A stretch of 64,000 nt of DNA from Anaerolineae bacterium (GCA_022823945.1 JAJEBK010000022.1:124001-188000); one strand, 5' to 3'; positions 8,354 to 16,336 are shown, numbered from the stretch's first letter. Notes: generated by a model from the letters alone, not told the origin. Translations and numbers: made by a program.

Positions 8354-9157
8354 ATGACCGTATTGACGAGAGAGCCGCGGCGCACGCGCATGCGCAACAG
8401 TCTGCCAGCCCTGCAGAAGGTGCCGGCGCATGTGGCCATCATCATGGATGGCAACGGGCGCTGGGCGCGTCGGCGTGGTTTGCCGCGCGGCGAAGGTCAT
8501 CGCCAGGGCACAGAAAACTTGCGCCGCATCATCCGCGCGGCTGTTGAATTCGGCGTGCAGATCATGACGATCTATGCCTTTTCTACTGAAAATTGGTCGA
8601 GGCCCCGCCGCGAAGTCTTGCTGCTCATGCGCATCCTGGAAATGGTCATCGACCGCGAACTGGCCGAATTGCATGACGAGGGCGTGCAGATCCGGCATAT
8701 CGGCGAGCTGGACGGCGTCGACAAGCGACTGGCGCGGAAAGTGCTGGATGCTTGTGAATTCACCCGGCACAACCAGCGGCTGATCCTCAATGTGGCTTTC
8801 AACTATGGCGGACGCGATGAAATTGTGCGCGCTGTGCAGCATATCGTGCGCGATGGCATCCCGCCCGAAGCGATATCCGAAGCCACGATAAGCGATTATA
8901 TCTATACCAGCGACCTGCCCGACCCCGACTTGATCATCCGCACCAGTGGCGAATTCCGCCTGAGCAACTTTTTGATCTGGCAAGGTGCCTACAGCGAAAT
9001 CTATACCACCGAGACCTATTGGCCCGACTTTGACCGCGAGCAATTTTATCTGGCGCTGGTGGAATATGGCAATCGGCGGCGGCGCTTTGGCAAGACGGAC
9101 GAGCAGATAGATGCCGAATATCGCAACGGCAATGGAAAACGCGCGGAGCAAAGATGA
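8354..9157 (+). CDS. uppS: Isoprenyl transferase (undecaprenyl diphosphate synthase)
   Basis: cis-Prenyltransferase of 267 residues that extends farnesyl diphosphate with isopentenyl diphosphate to the undecaprenyl carrier lipid of cell-wall synthesis. The motif MDGNGRWA is at 31-38, with catalytic D32; the family blocks FSTENWSRP, NVAFNYGGR and RTSGEFRLSNFLIWQ are all present. The start at 8354 follows GGGAAG; the N-terminal 24 residues before the first conserved strand are basic. Its stop overlaps the start of the aldo/keto reductase by ATGA. Confidence 0.95.
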   Translation: MTVLTREPRRTRMRNSLPALQKVPAHVAIIMDGNGRWARRRGLPRGEGHRQGTENLRRIIRAAVEFGVQIMTIYAFSTENWSRPRREVLLLMRILEMVIDRELAELHDEGVQIRHIGELDGVDKRLARKVLDACEFTRHNQRLILNVAFNYGGRDEIVRAVQHIVRDGIPPEAISEATISDYIYTSDLPDPDLIIRTSGEFRLSNFLIWQGAYSEIYTTETYWPDFDREQFYLALVEYGNRRRRFGKTDEQIDAEYRNGNGKRAEQR

Positions 9158-10125
9158 TGCAGACAAAGCGGCTGGGGCGCACCGAATTGCAGCTGCCCAT
9201 CGTGGGCATTGGCACGGCTTTCGTCGGCATCCCCACGCAGAACAAGACCGTCCCTGAATATGAAGACGCGCCCAGCCAGGTCGACCAGGAATTGGGCGTG
9301 GCGACTCTGGTTGCGGCGATTGATGCTGGCTGCACTTTTTTTGATACCGCCGCGCTCTATGGCCGCAGCCTCAGCGAGAGTTTGCTGGGCGAGGCGCTTC
9401 GTCAGCGGCCGGCCGCCAAAGACCGCCTCGTCATCACGACCAAAGCGGGCCGAACCCACGACAGCTACGACTTCAGCTTTGCAGGTGTGCAACGCAGCGT
9501 GTACGCCAGCCTGGAGCGCATGGGCTTGCAGCGGCTGCCGATCGTCTACATCCATGATGCCATGGACCAGCCGATGGACTTCGTGCTTTCGCAGCAGGGA
9601 GCGCTGGGTGCATTGCGGGACTTGCAGAATCAAGGCGTCATCGACCATATCGGCACGGCGTCCAATGACCCGGCTACCAACCTCGGCTATATCAAAACGG
9701 GCGAATTCGACTGTGCGGTCATCGCCGATTCATGGAGTTTGATCAACCGCATCGCCGAGCGCGAGATCTTTGCCGCGGCTGCCCGGCATGATGTCGGCTT
9801 GATTGCAGCGACGCCTCTCGAGCGCGGGCTGCTCGTCACCGGACCACAAGCCAACGCGCGCTACCTCAATCGGCTCTTCAGCCAAGACTGCCTCGACCAT
9901 GTATCGCGCATTCAGCAACTTTGCGCCGACTATGCTGTGCCGATGCTGGCGGTGGCTTTGCAATATTGCGCGCGTCATCCGCAGGTTGCCTCGACCATCC
10001 CCGGCGCGCGTGTCCCGTCCGAAGCGCAATCGAGCCTGGCGGCGGCGCAACTGCAAATCCCCGAGCGGCTGTGGGGCGATTTGCAATCTCTGCTGCGGCA
10101 TTTTGATACGGCGATCAGCGTCTAG
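9154..10125 (+). CDS. Aldo/keto reductase (D-threo-aldose/pyridoxal dehydrogenase-like)
   Basis: AKR-family oxidoreductase of 323 residues, only distantly similar to the reductase at 4122. The catalytic set is D64 (FFDTAALYG), Y69, K97 (TTKAGR) and H134 (YIHDAMD). The H-D spacing and the N-terminal LGRTELQLPIVGIGTA resemble aldose or pyridoxal 4-dehydrogenases. It overlaps uppS by four bases and may be translated through coupling, though no functional link to lipid-carrier synthesis is obvious. Either of two adjacent ATGs (9154, 9157) may be used. Its end overlaps the convergent flippase gene. Confidence 0.85.
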   Translation: MMQTKRLGRTELQLPIVGIGTAFVGIPTQNKTVPEYEDAPSQVDQELGVATLVAAIDAGCTFFDTAALYGRSLSESLLGEALRQRPAAKDRLVITTKAGRTHDSYDFSFAGVQRSVYASLERMGLQRLPIVYIHDAMDQPMDFVLSQQGALGALRDLQNQGVIDHIGTASNDPATNLGYIKTGEFDCAVIADSWSLINRIAEREIFAAAARHDVGLIAATPLERGLLVTGPQANARYLNRLFSQDCLDHVSRIQQLCADYAVPMLAVALQYCARHPQVASTIPGARVPSEAQSSLAAAQLQIPERLWGDLQSLLRHFDTAISV

Positions 10126-11132
10126 GTTGCGCCTTCCATTTCACCAGCGCGGCCGATGTCTGCCCAGCTCAACCCCTGTCGCAGCAAAAAGAAGAGCCCG
10201 CCCAGCACGCCCGGCAGCCAGATCGTGATATGCGCGACAATGGCATATATGCCTGCCAGCGCCGCCGGCACGCCCAACGCGGTCAAAATCGTCACTGTGA
10301 TGAATTCATTGACGCCGACTTGCCCTGGCGAGGCCGGGATGATGCCAGCCAGGTTCAGCACGCCGCAGATCAACAACGACACCGCATAGGCATCATCCAG
10401 TCGTATGGAGAAAGCCAACATAACCACCCAATAGACGCCCGCCTCAATAGCCCAGGTGGTGAAAGAACTCAACGCCGCGCCAAGAAAATGCAGCGGATTG
10501 CGCAAGCCTTGCAAGCCCGCGATGACCTCTTCACTGAGTCGCCGCAAGCCAATGCCCAGCCGACCGGGCAGCAGCTTCGACAGGGGGGCGACCACTGCCC
10601 GCAGCAAATCGGGCTTCGCCGCCAGGAACAAGGCGAGCAACATAGCAGCCGCAAAAGCCGGCGCAGCCAGGCGCACGATCGCCTCGACTTCGCTGGATTG
10701 CAGATCGATGACGAGCAAGCCGATGAGCACGAAAGCGATCATCACACAGCCATCAAAGGCGCGTTCCAATACCACAATGGTGGTCGCGCGCACCAATGGT
10801 ACTTGATGATTCCGCCGCAGCAACACAATGCGCAAGCCATCGCCAGCCCGCAGCGGATAGACATTGTTGCCCATATAGCCGATAGCCACCAACTGGAACA
10901 GCGCGCGCAGCGGCACCAGCTTCACCGCCTGCAGCAAAAATTGCCAGCGCAGCGCGATCACCACCATCGCCAGCGCATACACCAGCATGCCAGCCAGCAC
11001 ATATTCCAACTGGATGCGGCTCAGGCTTTGCAGCATCTGCTCCACCTGCAGCCCGCGGAAAGCCAGATAGCAGAATACGCCGCTGATGCAGATGCCGCCT
11101 AAGAAGGCCAGGCGCTTCCTGTTCGAGTTCAT
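10122..11132 (-). CDS. Lysylphosphatidylglycerol synthase TM-domain/flippase-like membrane protein
   Basis: Integral membrane protein of 336 residues with about eight hydrophobic segments, fitting the UPF0104 / LPG synthase transmembrane family. The recognisable blocks are GYMGNNVYPLRAGDGLR, a mid-protein amphipathic region and, near the C-terminus, IIPASPGQVGVNEF. Members move lipids or lipid-linked intermediates across the membrane, or form the flippase half of MprF; the lysyl-transferase half is absent here. The start at 11132 gives the usual N-terminus; the frame stays open into the ald gene but that extension looks like non-coding translation. Confidence 0.8.
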   Translation of the reverse strand: MNSNRKRLAFLGGICISGVFCYLAFRGLQVEQMLQSLSRIQLEYVLAGMLVYALAMVVIALRWQFLLQAVKLVPLRALFQLVAIGYMGNNVYPLRAGDGLRIVLLRRNHQVPLVRATTIVVLERAFDGCVMIAFVLIGLLVIDLQSSEVEAIVRLAAPAFAAAMLLALFLAAKPDLLRAVVAPLSKLLPGRLGIGLRRLSEEVIAGLQGLRNPLHFLGAALSSFTTWAIEAGVYWVVMLAFSIRLDDAYAVSLLICGVLNLAGIIPASPGQVGVNEFITVTILTALGVPAALAGIYAIVAHITIWLPGVLGGLFFLLRQGLSWADIGRAGEMEGAT

Positions 11133-11251
11133 GCGCTGCTCGCTTGCGGATTTTGATTTATGACTTGGCAGCGAGTCTGACAGATTCACCAGCTCTTGAC
11201 CAGCCGCAAGCTCTTGCCATGAAAACGCGGCGGGATCCTGGCGCAGCGAGG

Positions 11252-12436
11252 CTAATGCGCCGTCAGGACTTCCGAGACAGCTTGCCGACTCGCCTCTCTG
11301 GGCTTTCGGGGTGGGCTTATCGCGGGTTGCAGCGCGCGCCACGGCTCCACATAGTCCAGCCCGAATGTCTGGGCAACAGCTGGATGCGTGCAGTGGCCAG
11401 CAGCGGTGTTGACGCCCGCGATAAGCGCCGGGTCCTTTGCCAGCACAGGCAAGCCGCCACCGGCGATCGTCAGCGCATAGGGCAGGGTGGCATTTGCCAG
11501 CGCCAGGCTGGAAGTGCGCGGCACAGCGCCGGGCATATTGGCGACGCCGTAATGCAGCACATCGTCAATGGTATAGGTGGGGTCGCTGTGCGAAGTGGGT
11601 CGTGAGGTTTCGACGCAGCCGCCTTGGTCGACAGCCACATCGACGATGACGCTGCCCGCAGGCATCAACGGCAGCATGTCGCGCGTCACCAGCAGGGGGG
11701 CCTTCGCGCCAGCAATCAGCACAGCGCCGATCAGCGCGTCCGCCGTCCGCAGCGACTCGGCGATATTGTGCCGTGTTGAATACAGCGTGGTCAGGTTACC
11801 CGTCACTACTTCGCTCAGGTAACGCAGCCGCTCGAGATTGATATCCAGCAGGCTGACGCGCGCGCCCATGCCCAGGGCGATCTTGGCGGCATTTGCGCCC
11901 ACCGTGCCCGCGCCCAGGATGACCACATGCGCCGGGGCGACGCCGGGCACGCCGCCCATCAGCACGCCCCGTCCACCATGCGGCGCTTCCAGATGATGAG
12001 AAATGACCTGCGCCGCCATCCGACCCGCGACTTCGCTCATGGGCTCCAGCAGGGGTAGCCGACCGCGGGCATCGCTTACCGTCTCATAGGCAACTGCGGT
12101 CACTTGCTTGTCCAGCAGCGCGTGGGTCAGCGCTTCCTCCGCCGCCAGGTGCAGGTAGGTGAAGAGGATTTGCTCTGGGCGCAGGCAAGTGTATTCGCTG
12201 GGCTGCGGCTCCTTGACCTTGATGATCAGGTCGGCCCGTTCCCATATTTCATCCGCCGATGCGAGCAGCGTTGCGCCGTAGCTGGCGTATTCACTGTCCA
12301 GAAAGCCGCTGCCCACTCCTGCGTCTCGCTGCACATAAACGCGATGCCCAAGTCGCACGAAGTCGCTCACTGCCGCCGGTGGTAAAGACACCCGCTTTTC
12401 GTCAGATTTGATCTCCGTCGGGATGCCGATGTTCAT
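11252..12436 (-). CDS. ald: Alanine dehydrogenase
   Basis: NAD-dependent enzyme of 394 residues that interconverts L-alanine and pyruvate plus ammonia. Substrate and catalytic residues fall at the expected places: R15, K75 (VKEPQ) and H96 (YLHLAAE); the NAD-binding motif GAGTVGANAAK follows near residue 175. About 20 residues rich in P, R and K at the C-terminus exceed the usual length of about 370. AGGAG lies a few bases before the ATG. A good promoter and a near-palindrome lie upstream (12466-12519), so it is probably transcribed alone and regulated. Confidence 0.94.
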   Translation of the reverse strand: MNIGIPTEIKSDEKRVSLPPAAVSDFVRLGHRVYVQRDAGVGSGFLDSEYASYGATLLASADEIWERADLIIKVKEPQPSEYTCLRPEQILFTYLHLAAEEALTHALLDKQVTAVAYETVSDARGRLPLLEPMSEVAGRMAAQVISHHLEAPHGGRGVLMGGVPGVAPAHVVILGAGTVGANAAKIALGMGARVSLLDINLERLRYLSEVVTGNLTTLYSTRHNIAESLRTADALIGAVLIAGAKAPLLVTRDMLPLMPAGSVIVDVAVDQGGCVETSRPTSHSDPTYTIDDVLHYGVANMPGAVPRTSSLALANATLPYALTIAGGGLPVLAKDPALIAGVNTAAGHCTHPAVAQTFGLDYVEPWRALQPAISPPRKPREASRQAVSEVLTAH

Positions 12437-12465
12437 GGCGCTGCTCCTATTCCTAGCTCATATCA

Positions 12466-12494
12466 ATATGATACACACTGTAGGAGAATGTCAA
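12466..12494 (-). promoter_or_regulatory. Predicted promoter of ald
   Basis: On the minus strand a perfect TTGACA (12489-12494) is followed by TATCAT at 15 bases (12468-12473) or TCATAT at 17 bases (12466-12471). It ends 29 bases before the ald start codon. The two overlapping -10 choices cannot be told apart by eye. Confidence 0.55.
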
Positions 12495-12500
12495 GAAATT

Positions 12501-12519
12501 TTCGTACAATATGCACGAA
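12501..12519. promoter_or_regulatory. Near-palindrome upstream of the ald promoter (possible operator)
   Basis: TTCGTACAATATGCACGAA pairs at seven of nine positions around its centre, with outer arms TTCGT/ACGAA. It sits just upstream of the -35 box of ald, an activator-like position. Alanine dehydrogenase genes are often controlled by Lrp/AsnC-type regulators, but none is encoded in the window. Confidence 0.35.
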
Positions 12520-12588
12520 TAACTCTTGACGCAGAGGCACGGCAGTAGGATCTTCCCAGCAGATTGGAAAGGGAAGTCAAAGTATCAA

Positions 12589-12636
12589 CCTCCCCCATCC
12601 TGTCCTCAGCCATCCCGACAGGGGGGGCGAGGGGGG
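12589..12636 (-). repeat. GC-rich mini-repeat copy B, hairpin after the C45 gene
   Basis: The longest copy. Read from the minus strand, the 5' arm CCTCGCCCCCCCTGTC can pair with the 3' arm GACAGGATGGGGGAGG, leaving a loop of about 12 bases and about three mismatches. It starts three bases after the TGA of the C45 gene and shares CATCCCGA plus G-runs with copy D. It could end transcription, although no U-run follows. Confidence 0.55.
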
Positions 12637-12639
12637 TGA

Positions 12640-13722
12640 TCAGATCACGAAGCGCTCGTAGCTGCCATCGGCGGGCGGACCCCAAACCGACCAGAATTCG
12701 CCGCTGGACGGGCACATGATGGCCGCGCCGCAGCTTTCTACGTGCATGGGCGGTTTCGGTCGCGCACAGATCGCCACTTCGTCGCGCGTCAGTTCCATCA
12801 GGTCGTCCAGGCTGGCCGCGGGATTATCCAGCAATTCCTGGGCGCGCCGCAGACGATTGCGCGAGCTGGCTTGCGATTCGGGCGGTCGTTCCCGCTCGAT
12901 ATCCAGATTCTGCTGGATGAGGCAGTGGTTGGTGTGGATGATGGTTTTGTCCTGCAGCGGGCGGACATGCTGGCGCGTGGACATGGCTTCGACTTCATAA
13001 CCCCGCCCTTGCTTGTCCATCAGCATATAATTGTGCGCGCCGGCCAACTTGGCTTCAGTCAGGCAAGCCAGCGCCGCTTCGATGCTCGTCTGCTGCAAGA
13101 TCTTGCGCACGACAAATACCCAGGTGACGCCGATCTGCCCGTCTGCCGCCATCAGGTTGTTGATGCCCACGCAGATGCCGGCGCTGTTCATGCCGATCAT
13201 GCCCACGCAACCGGTAATGGTGAAAGCCAGGAAGGCCGGCGCAGCTTCGGGCTTGCCGCGCAGCAAAATGACATAGGGCGTCGCCGAAGCGTGCATATCC
13301 CAGGTCTGCCCAAAGTAGCCGACTCCCACGGCGCTGCGACAGCCCGGCAGCATAAACGCCGTGCAATTGTCGGCGGCTCGCGATGTCGGCGCAGCAGTCC
13401 CGCCACAGTTGTAGACGACATCAATGAAGTCGGTGAAGCCGTTGTTGATGACCAACTCGGCCAGGCTCAGCCCAGTGGCGTCTGCCATGCCGCGCAGCTC
13501 GTCCATCAGCTCGGGCGCATAGGCGATGTGCTCTTCAACGCAGGCTTCTGCCAGGCCGAGGACAGCTTCGCGCGTTAGGCTGCGTCCCGTCCATTTGGCG
13601 TCCATGCACAGGCGCACGCGCTCTTCGGCGAACATATGAATCTCATCATGGAAGCGCTTCCCATGCGCGAAGCCCATGGCGTAGGGACTGCCGGTGAGTG
13701 TGATGAGGCGGAGTTTGTTCAT
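12640..13722 (-). CDS. C45-family peptidase / acyl-CoA:6-aminopenicillanate acyltransferase-like
   Basis: Ntn-hydrolase family protein of 360 residues. The conserved DNCTAFML motif places the probable autocatalytic nucleophile at C120, and GQTWDM follows shortly after, as in acyl-CoA:6-APA acyltransferases and related amidases. Precursor cleavage just before the cysteine would free it as N-terminal residue of the active chain. There is no signal peptide. The family covers acyltransferases and amide hydrolases, so the substrate cannot be named. It stands alone: ald lies beyond a repeat on one side and a divergent small gene on the other. Confidence 0.8.
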   Translation of the reverse strand: MNKLRLITLTGSPYAMGFAHGKRFHDEIHMFAEERVRLCMDAKWTGRSLTREAVLGLAEACVEEHIAYAPELMDELRGMADATGLSLAELVINNGFTDFIDVVYNCGGTAAPTSRAADNCTAFMLPGCRSAVGVGYFGQTWDMHASATPYVILLRGKPEAAPAFLAFTITGCVGMIGMNSAGICVGINNLMAADGQIGVTWVFVVRKILQQTSIEAALACLTEAKLAGAHNYMLMDKQGRGYEVEAMSTRQHVRPLQDKTIIHTNHCLIQQNLDIERERPPESQASSRNRLRRAQELLDNPAASLDDLMELTRDEVAICARPKPPMHVESCGAAIMCPSSGEFWSVWGPPADGSYERFVI

Positions 13723-13920
13723 GTTGGCACATTTCTTGTTTGACTTTTCGCTAGTCTAGCTATTCTTGCTCAGACCTGCGATGTGCGCTATGTTCGTTTG
13801 GACAAAGGGGCATATGCTTGATTGCGCTTGACGCGACTGGATTCTTTGACAGCCGCAGCAGCGAGCCCGTTTTTTGGGCGCAACAGGCACTGTGTCAACT
13901 GTTTCGGCGAAGGGGAGACG

Positions 13921-14043
13921 ATGGATTCGTATGTAAGTCTGGCTACTGACTGGATTCTTGATAGCGAATCCGGGCAGATGATTAGTCTCCTGATGTTTGG
14001 GATTGTTGTGGCGACTCTCTTGCTGATAATAAGGAGGCGCTAA
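13921..14043 (+). CDS. Small single-pass membrane protein (40 aa)
   Basis: Forty residues: an acidic N-terminal part (MDSYVSLATDWILDSESGQ), one hydrophobic span of about 17 residues, and the terminal basic triplet RRR. By the positive-inside rule the C-terminus is cytoplasmic. GGGGAG lies five bases before the ATG, and TTGCTC-N17-TATGTT (13766-13794) is a possible promoter. No family is recognised. It lies alone between the divergent C45 gene and the convergent chlD gene. The strong ribosome site and clean membrane span argue for a real gene. Confidence 0.55.
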   Translation: MDSYVSLATDWILDSESGQMISLLMFGIVVATLLLIIRRR

Positions 14044-14109
14044 TCGCGATAACCGGAGTCGAACTCGGCAAGTGTTGCTCGTTATATTGTCATTCCTGCC
14101 GGTAAGTCA

Positions 14110-15078
14110 CTACACCTTTTCCATCTCCGCGCGCACGGTGTCCAGCAGGTTGTCGGCGCGGATCTGCGCCAGGGTATAGCAGGGACCGCCCAACTGGTCG
14201 GCCAGGCGCTGCGCCAAGCCTTGATCAAAGGCCACATGCTCCATGTTGATGGTGACTGTGCGGATGTCGGCTTCGTGAATCCTGCGCGCGATGGAATGCG
14301 CCTCGTCCTGCGGGGAAACCGTGTCGCTGATGCTGACATTGCCAGCGCCATCGGTGAGCAGAATCATCATGGGCATGACATCGGGATTGAGATTCTTCTC
14401 GCGCATGACGGCTTCGTAGGTCATCAGCAAACCAGCCGAAAGCGGAGTCTTGCCGCCGACCGGAATATCGGACATGGCTTCCTTCGCCAGCACGACCGAA
14501 TTGGTGGGCGGCAGCACCAGCGAGGCGCGGTCTTTTTGAAACACGACCAGCCCGACCCGATCGCGCCGCTGATAGGCATCGGTCAGCAGCGACATGATAG
14601 CGCCTTTGGTGGCTTGCATGCGCTCCGACACAGCCATGCTCCACGAGGCATCGACCGTGAACATGATCAGGTTGCTGGCTTTGCGCACGCGCACTTTTTC
14701 TTGCAGGTCGCTTTTGCGCAGCGCATAGGCCATGCCGGTTTCCCGCTTTTGCTCGACGCGTTCGACCTGGTGCGGCGCGGCTGCACGCAGGGTCGCGTCA
14801 AAGGCGATGTCGCGCGGTTTTTCGCCGGCTTGTTTGGCGCGCACATAACGCCCGCGTTTGCGGTCGGTGCGAGTCGTTGAACGCCGCCCGGATTGACGAC
14901 GCGTCATCCTGTCCAACTGCGTGTTGAGCTTGCGCGTCTCAAATTCTGCCCGCGATTCGACCTGCTGCCCGCCTTCCCACCAACGCGCGTCCGATGTGGG
15001 GAAGACATCTTGCGGGGCGGCTTCGGCCTGGCTGAGGTCTTGTTCGGTCTGTTCGCCTTCGCCGCTTACCGACTCACT
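14110..15078 (-). CDS. chlD: ChlD-type chelatase subunit, C-terminal part (linker and VWA domain), read by -1 frameshift
   Basis: This frame continues the chelatase gene after a -1 shift at the A9 run (15078-15086). It encodes an acidic, Q/E-rich linker, then a basic RR-rich stretch, and then a VWA domain with an intact MIDAS site: DASWSM, the threonine of GGKTPLSAG, and TDGAGN. No ATG, GTG or TTG occurs in this frame between the A-run and a TTG at 14916, which would start inside the linker without a ribosome site. Joined to the N-terminal part the product would be 692 residues, the usual size of ChlD/BchD, with DASWSM near 513-518. ChlD-type subunits couple ATP hydrolysis to metal insertion by CobN (cobalt) or ChlH (magnesium). 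Alternatives are a simple mutation, a homopolymer error or a separate protein starting at 14916. Confidence 0.8.
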   Translation of the reverse strand, partial: SESVSGEGEQTEQDLSQAEAAPQDVFPTSDARWWEGGQQVESRAEFETRKLNTQLDRMTRRQSGRRSTTRTDRKRGRYVRAKQAGEKPRDIAFDATLRAAAPHQVERVEQKRETGMAYALRKSDLQEKVRVRKASNLIMFTVDASWSMAVSERMQATKGAIMSLLTDAYQRRDRVGLVVFQKDRASLVLPPTNSVVLAKEAMSDIPVGGKTPLSAGLLMTYEAVMREKNLNPDVMPMMILLTDGAGNVSISDTVSPQDEAHSIARRIHEADIRTVTINMEHVAFDQGLAQRLADQLGGPCYTLAQIRADNLLDTVRAEMEKV

Positions 15079-16187
15079 TTTTTTTTAGACTGCGCGGCGT
15101 TTTCGTCGGTCTCTTCGCTGAATTCGCCCGTTTCTTCGCCTTCGCCAAGTTCCTGTCGTTTTTCATCGACAGCCGATTCGACCGCGTTTAGGTCGGCCTG
15201 GGCATCATTGAAAGGACCGCGCTTGAGCCGATGCGGGATGGTGAGGCGGATGGCCAAGGTGATATCGCGGTCATTGATGGCGGTGCGACCTTCATAGGCG
15301 GCATGAGCGCGCGCAGCTTTCAAGATCACCAGGTCGGCGCGGTGGCCATCGATACGCAGATCGCTGGTGATGCTGGCGATGATGCGCAGGTCATGCGTGG
15401 TATGCGTAACTTCGTCGATAATCTTGCGGGCGGCGGCTATGCGGTCAGAAAGCTGCTGGTCGACCGGCTGCCACTCGTCCTTGAAATCCAGCGGGTCGTT
15501 TTCATAGGCGATGTGCCGCTCCAGGATTTCGATGCGTTCGCGCGCTTCTTTGATGCCGGTGACATCGACCGAAAGCGCGAAACGATCCAGCAGCTGCGGG
15601 CGCAGGTCGCCTTCTTCGGGATTCATGGTGCCAACCAGGATGAAGCGGGCTGGGTGGCTGAAGCTGATGCCCTCGCGCTCGACGATATTGACGCCCATGG
15701 CTGCGCTGTCCAGAAGCAGATCGACGATGTGGTCGTCCAGCAGGTTAATCTCGTCCACATACAAAATGCCGCGGTTGGCATTTGCCAGCACGCCGGTGTC
15801 GAAGTGCCGCTCGCCCAGCTGGATGGCTTTTTCGATGTCCAGCGTGCCCACCACGCGGTCTTCTGTGGCGCTGACTGGCAGGTCCACGAAGCTGATGCGC
15901 CGCTCTTTTGTGGGAATCTCGGCGCAGTCGGCGTACTTTTGCCGGGCAAAGTCCGACCAGCTTTCGGGCCTGGCCGGGTCGTCATTAAAGGGCGAATCGG
16001 CGATGACGCTGATCTGTGGCAGCAGGGCAGCCAGGGCGCGAGCGGCTGTCGACTTGCCGGTGCCGCGTTCGCCACGGATCAGCACGCCACCAATGCGCAT
16101 GTCGATGGCATTGAGGATCAGCGCCAGCTTCATCATGTCTTGCCCGACAATGGCGGTGAAGGGATAAACAGGCGGTCGATTGCTCAT
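15066..16187 (-). CDS. chlD: ChlD-type chelatase subunit, AAA+ part; frame-0 short product (ChlI-like)
   Basis: AAA+ ATPase of the magnesium/cobalt chelatase family, 373 residues if translated only in frame 0. Walker A GERGTGKST is at 39-47 and Walker B ILYVDEINLL at 141-150; the ChlI blocks VGTLDIEKA and VGTMNPEEGDLRPQLLDRF are intact. The frame-0 end comes ten codons after the acidic tail starts, just past KKK encoded by nine A, so the short form is essentially a free ChlI-like subunit. The start at 16187 has a near-perfect GGAGGT four to five bases upstream. A strong promoter lies at 16230-16258. No separate chlI, cobN or chlH gene is in the window. Confidence 0.9.
   Translation of the reverse strand: MSNRPPVYPFTAIVGQDMMKLALILNAIDMRIGGVLIRGERGTGKSTAARALAALLPQISVIADSPFNDDPARPESWSDFARQKYADCAEIPTKERRISFVDLPVSATEDRVVGTLDIEKAIQLGERHFDTGVLANANRGILYVDEINLLDDHIVDLLLDSAAMGVNIVEREGISFSHPARFILVGTMNPEEGDLRPQLLDRFALSVDVTGIKEARERIEILERHIAYENDPLDFKDEWQPVDQQLSDRIAAARKIIDEVTHTTHDLRIIASITSDLRIDGHRADLVILKAARAHAAYEGRTAINDRDITLAIRLTIPHRLKRGPFNDAQADLNAVESAVDEKRQELGEGEETGEFSEETDENAAQSKKKVSR
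15078..15086 (-). other. A9 slippery run: candidate -1 programmed frameshift site in chlD
   Basis: On the coding strand TCT is followed by nine A and GTG. Frame 0 reads K-K-K-V-S-R and stops at TAA (15066-15068). Slipping back one base reads K-K-K-S-E-S-V and continues through the VWA half to 14110. Frame -1 is closed directly upstream by a TAA overlapping the A-run, so the two frames meet only at this site. Transcript slippage on the A-run would have the same effect. No obvious strong stem-loop is visible just downstream. Confidence 0.7.
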
Positions 16188-16229
16188 AGCACCTCCGGTT
16201 TTTATCGCTCCAGCACAACAGAATACGCA

Positions 16230-16258
16230 ACTATAGGCGAAAGCCGCTGCGTTGGCAA
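16230..16258 (-). promoter_or_regulatory. Predicted promoter of chlD, overlapping a palindrome
   Basis: On the minus strand TTGCCA (16253-16258), a 17-base spacer and TATAGT (16230-16235); each box matches the consensus at five of six bases. The -35 box is half of the perfect 12-base palindrome TGGCAATTGCCA (16253-16264), which could be an operator shared with the divergent kinase gene. Confidence 0.6.
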
Positions 16259-16275
16259 TTGCCAGCTTTGGCGAC

Positions 16276-16304
16276 TTGACCTGTCGCGACGCTTCATTTA
16301 CGGT
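16276..16304 (+). promoter_or_regulatory. Possible promoter of the PfkB kinase gene
   Basis: TTGACC (16276-16281), a 17-base spacer and the weaker TACGGT (16299-16304), 32 bases before the start codon. It is back to back with the chlD promoter, only 17 bases separating the two -35 boxes. Confidence 0.4.
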
Positions 16305-16336
16305 TTGTCGCAGTCCAAATGCAAGAGGCAAGCCGG

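Noticed and set aside
10578-10594. G-run GACAGGGGGGCGAC in the flippase gene resembling the mini-repeat
   Set aside because: Only the short G-run matches; there is no left arm and the encoded residues fit the family.
11133-11342. N-terminal extension of the flippase-like protein into the ald gene
   Set aside because: The added 70 residues are polar, unlike the family, and would overlap the conserved ald coding region.
14050-14068. T-arm-like sequence (GAGTCGAACTC) that might be part of a tRNA
   Set aside because: No acceptor, D or anticodon arm can be formed around it on either strand.
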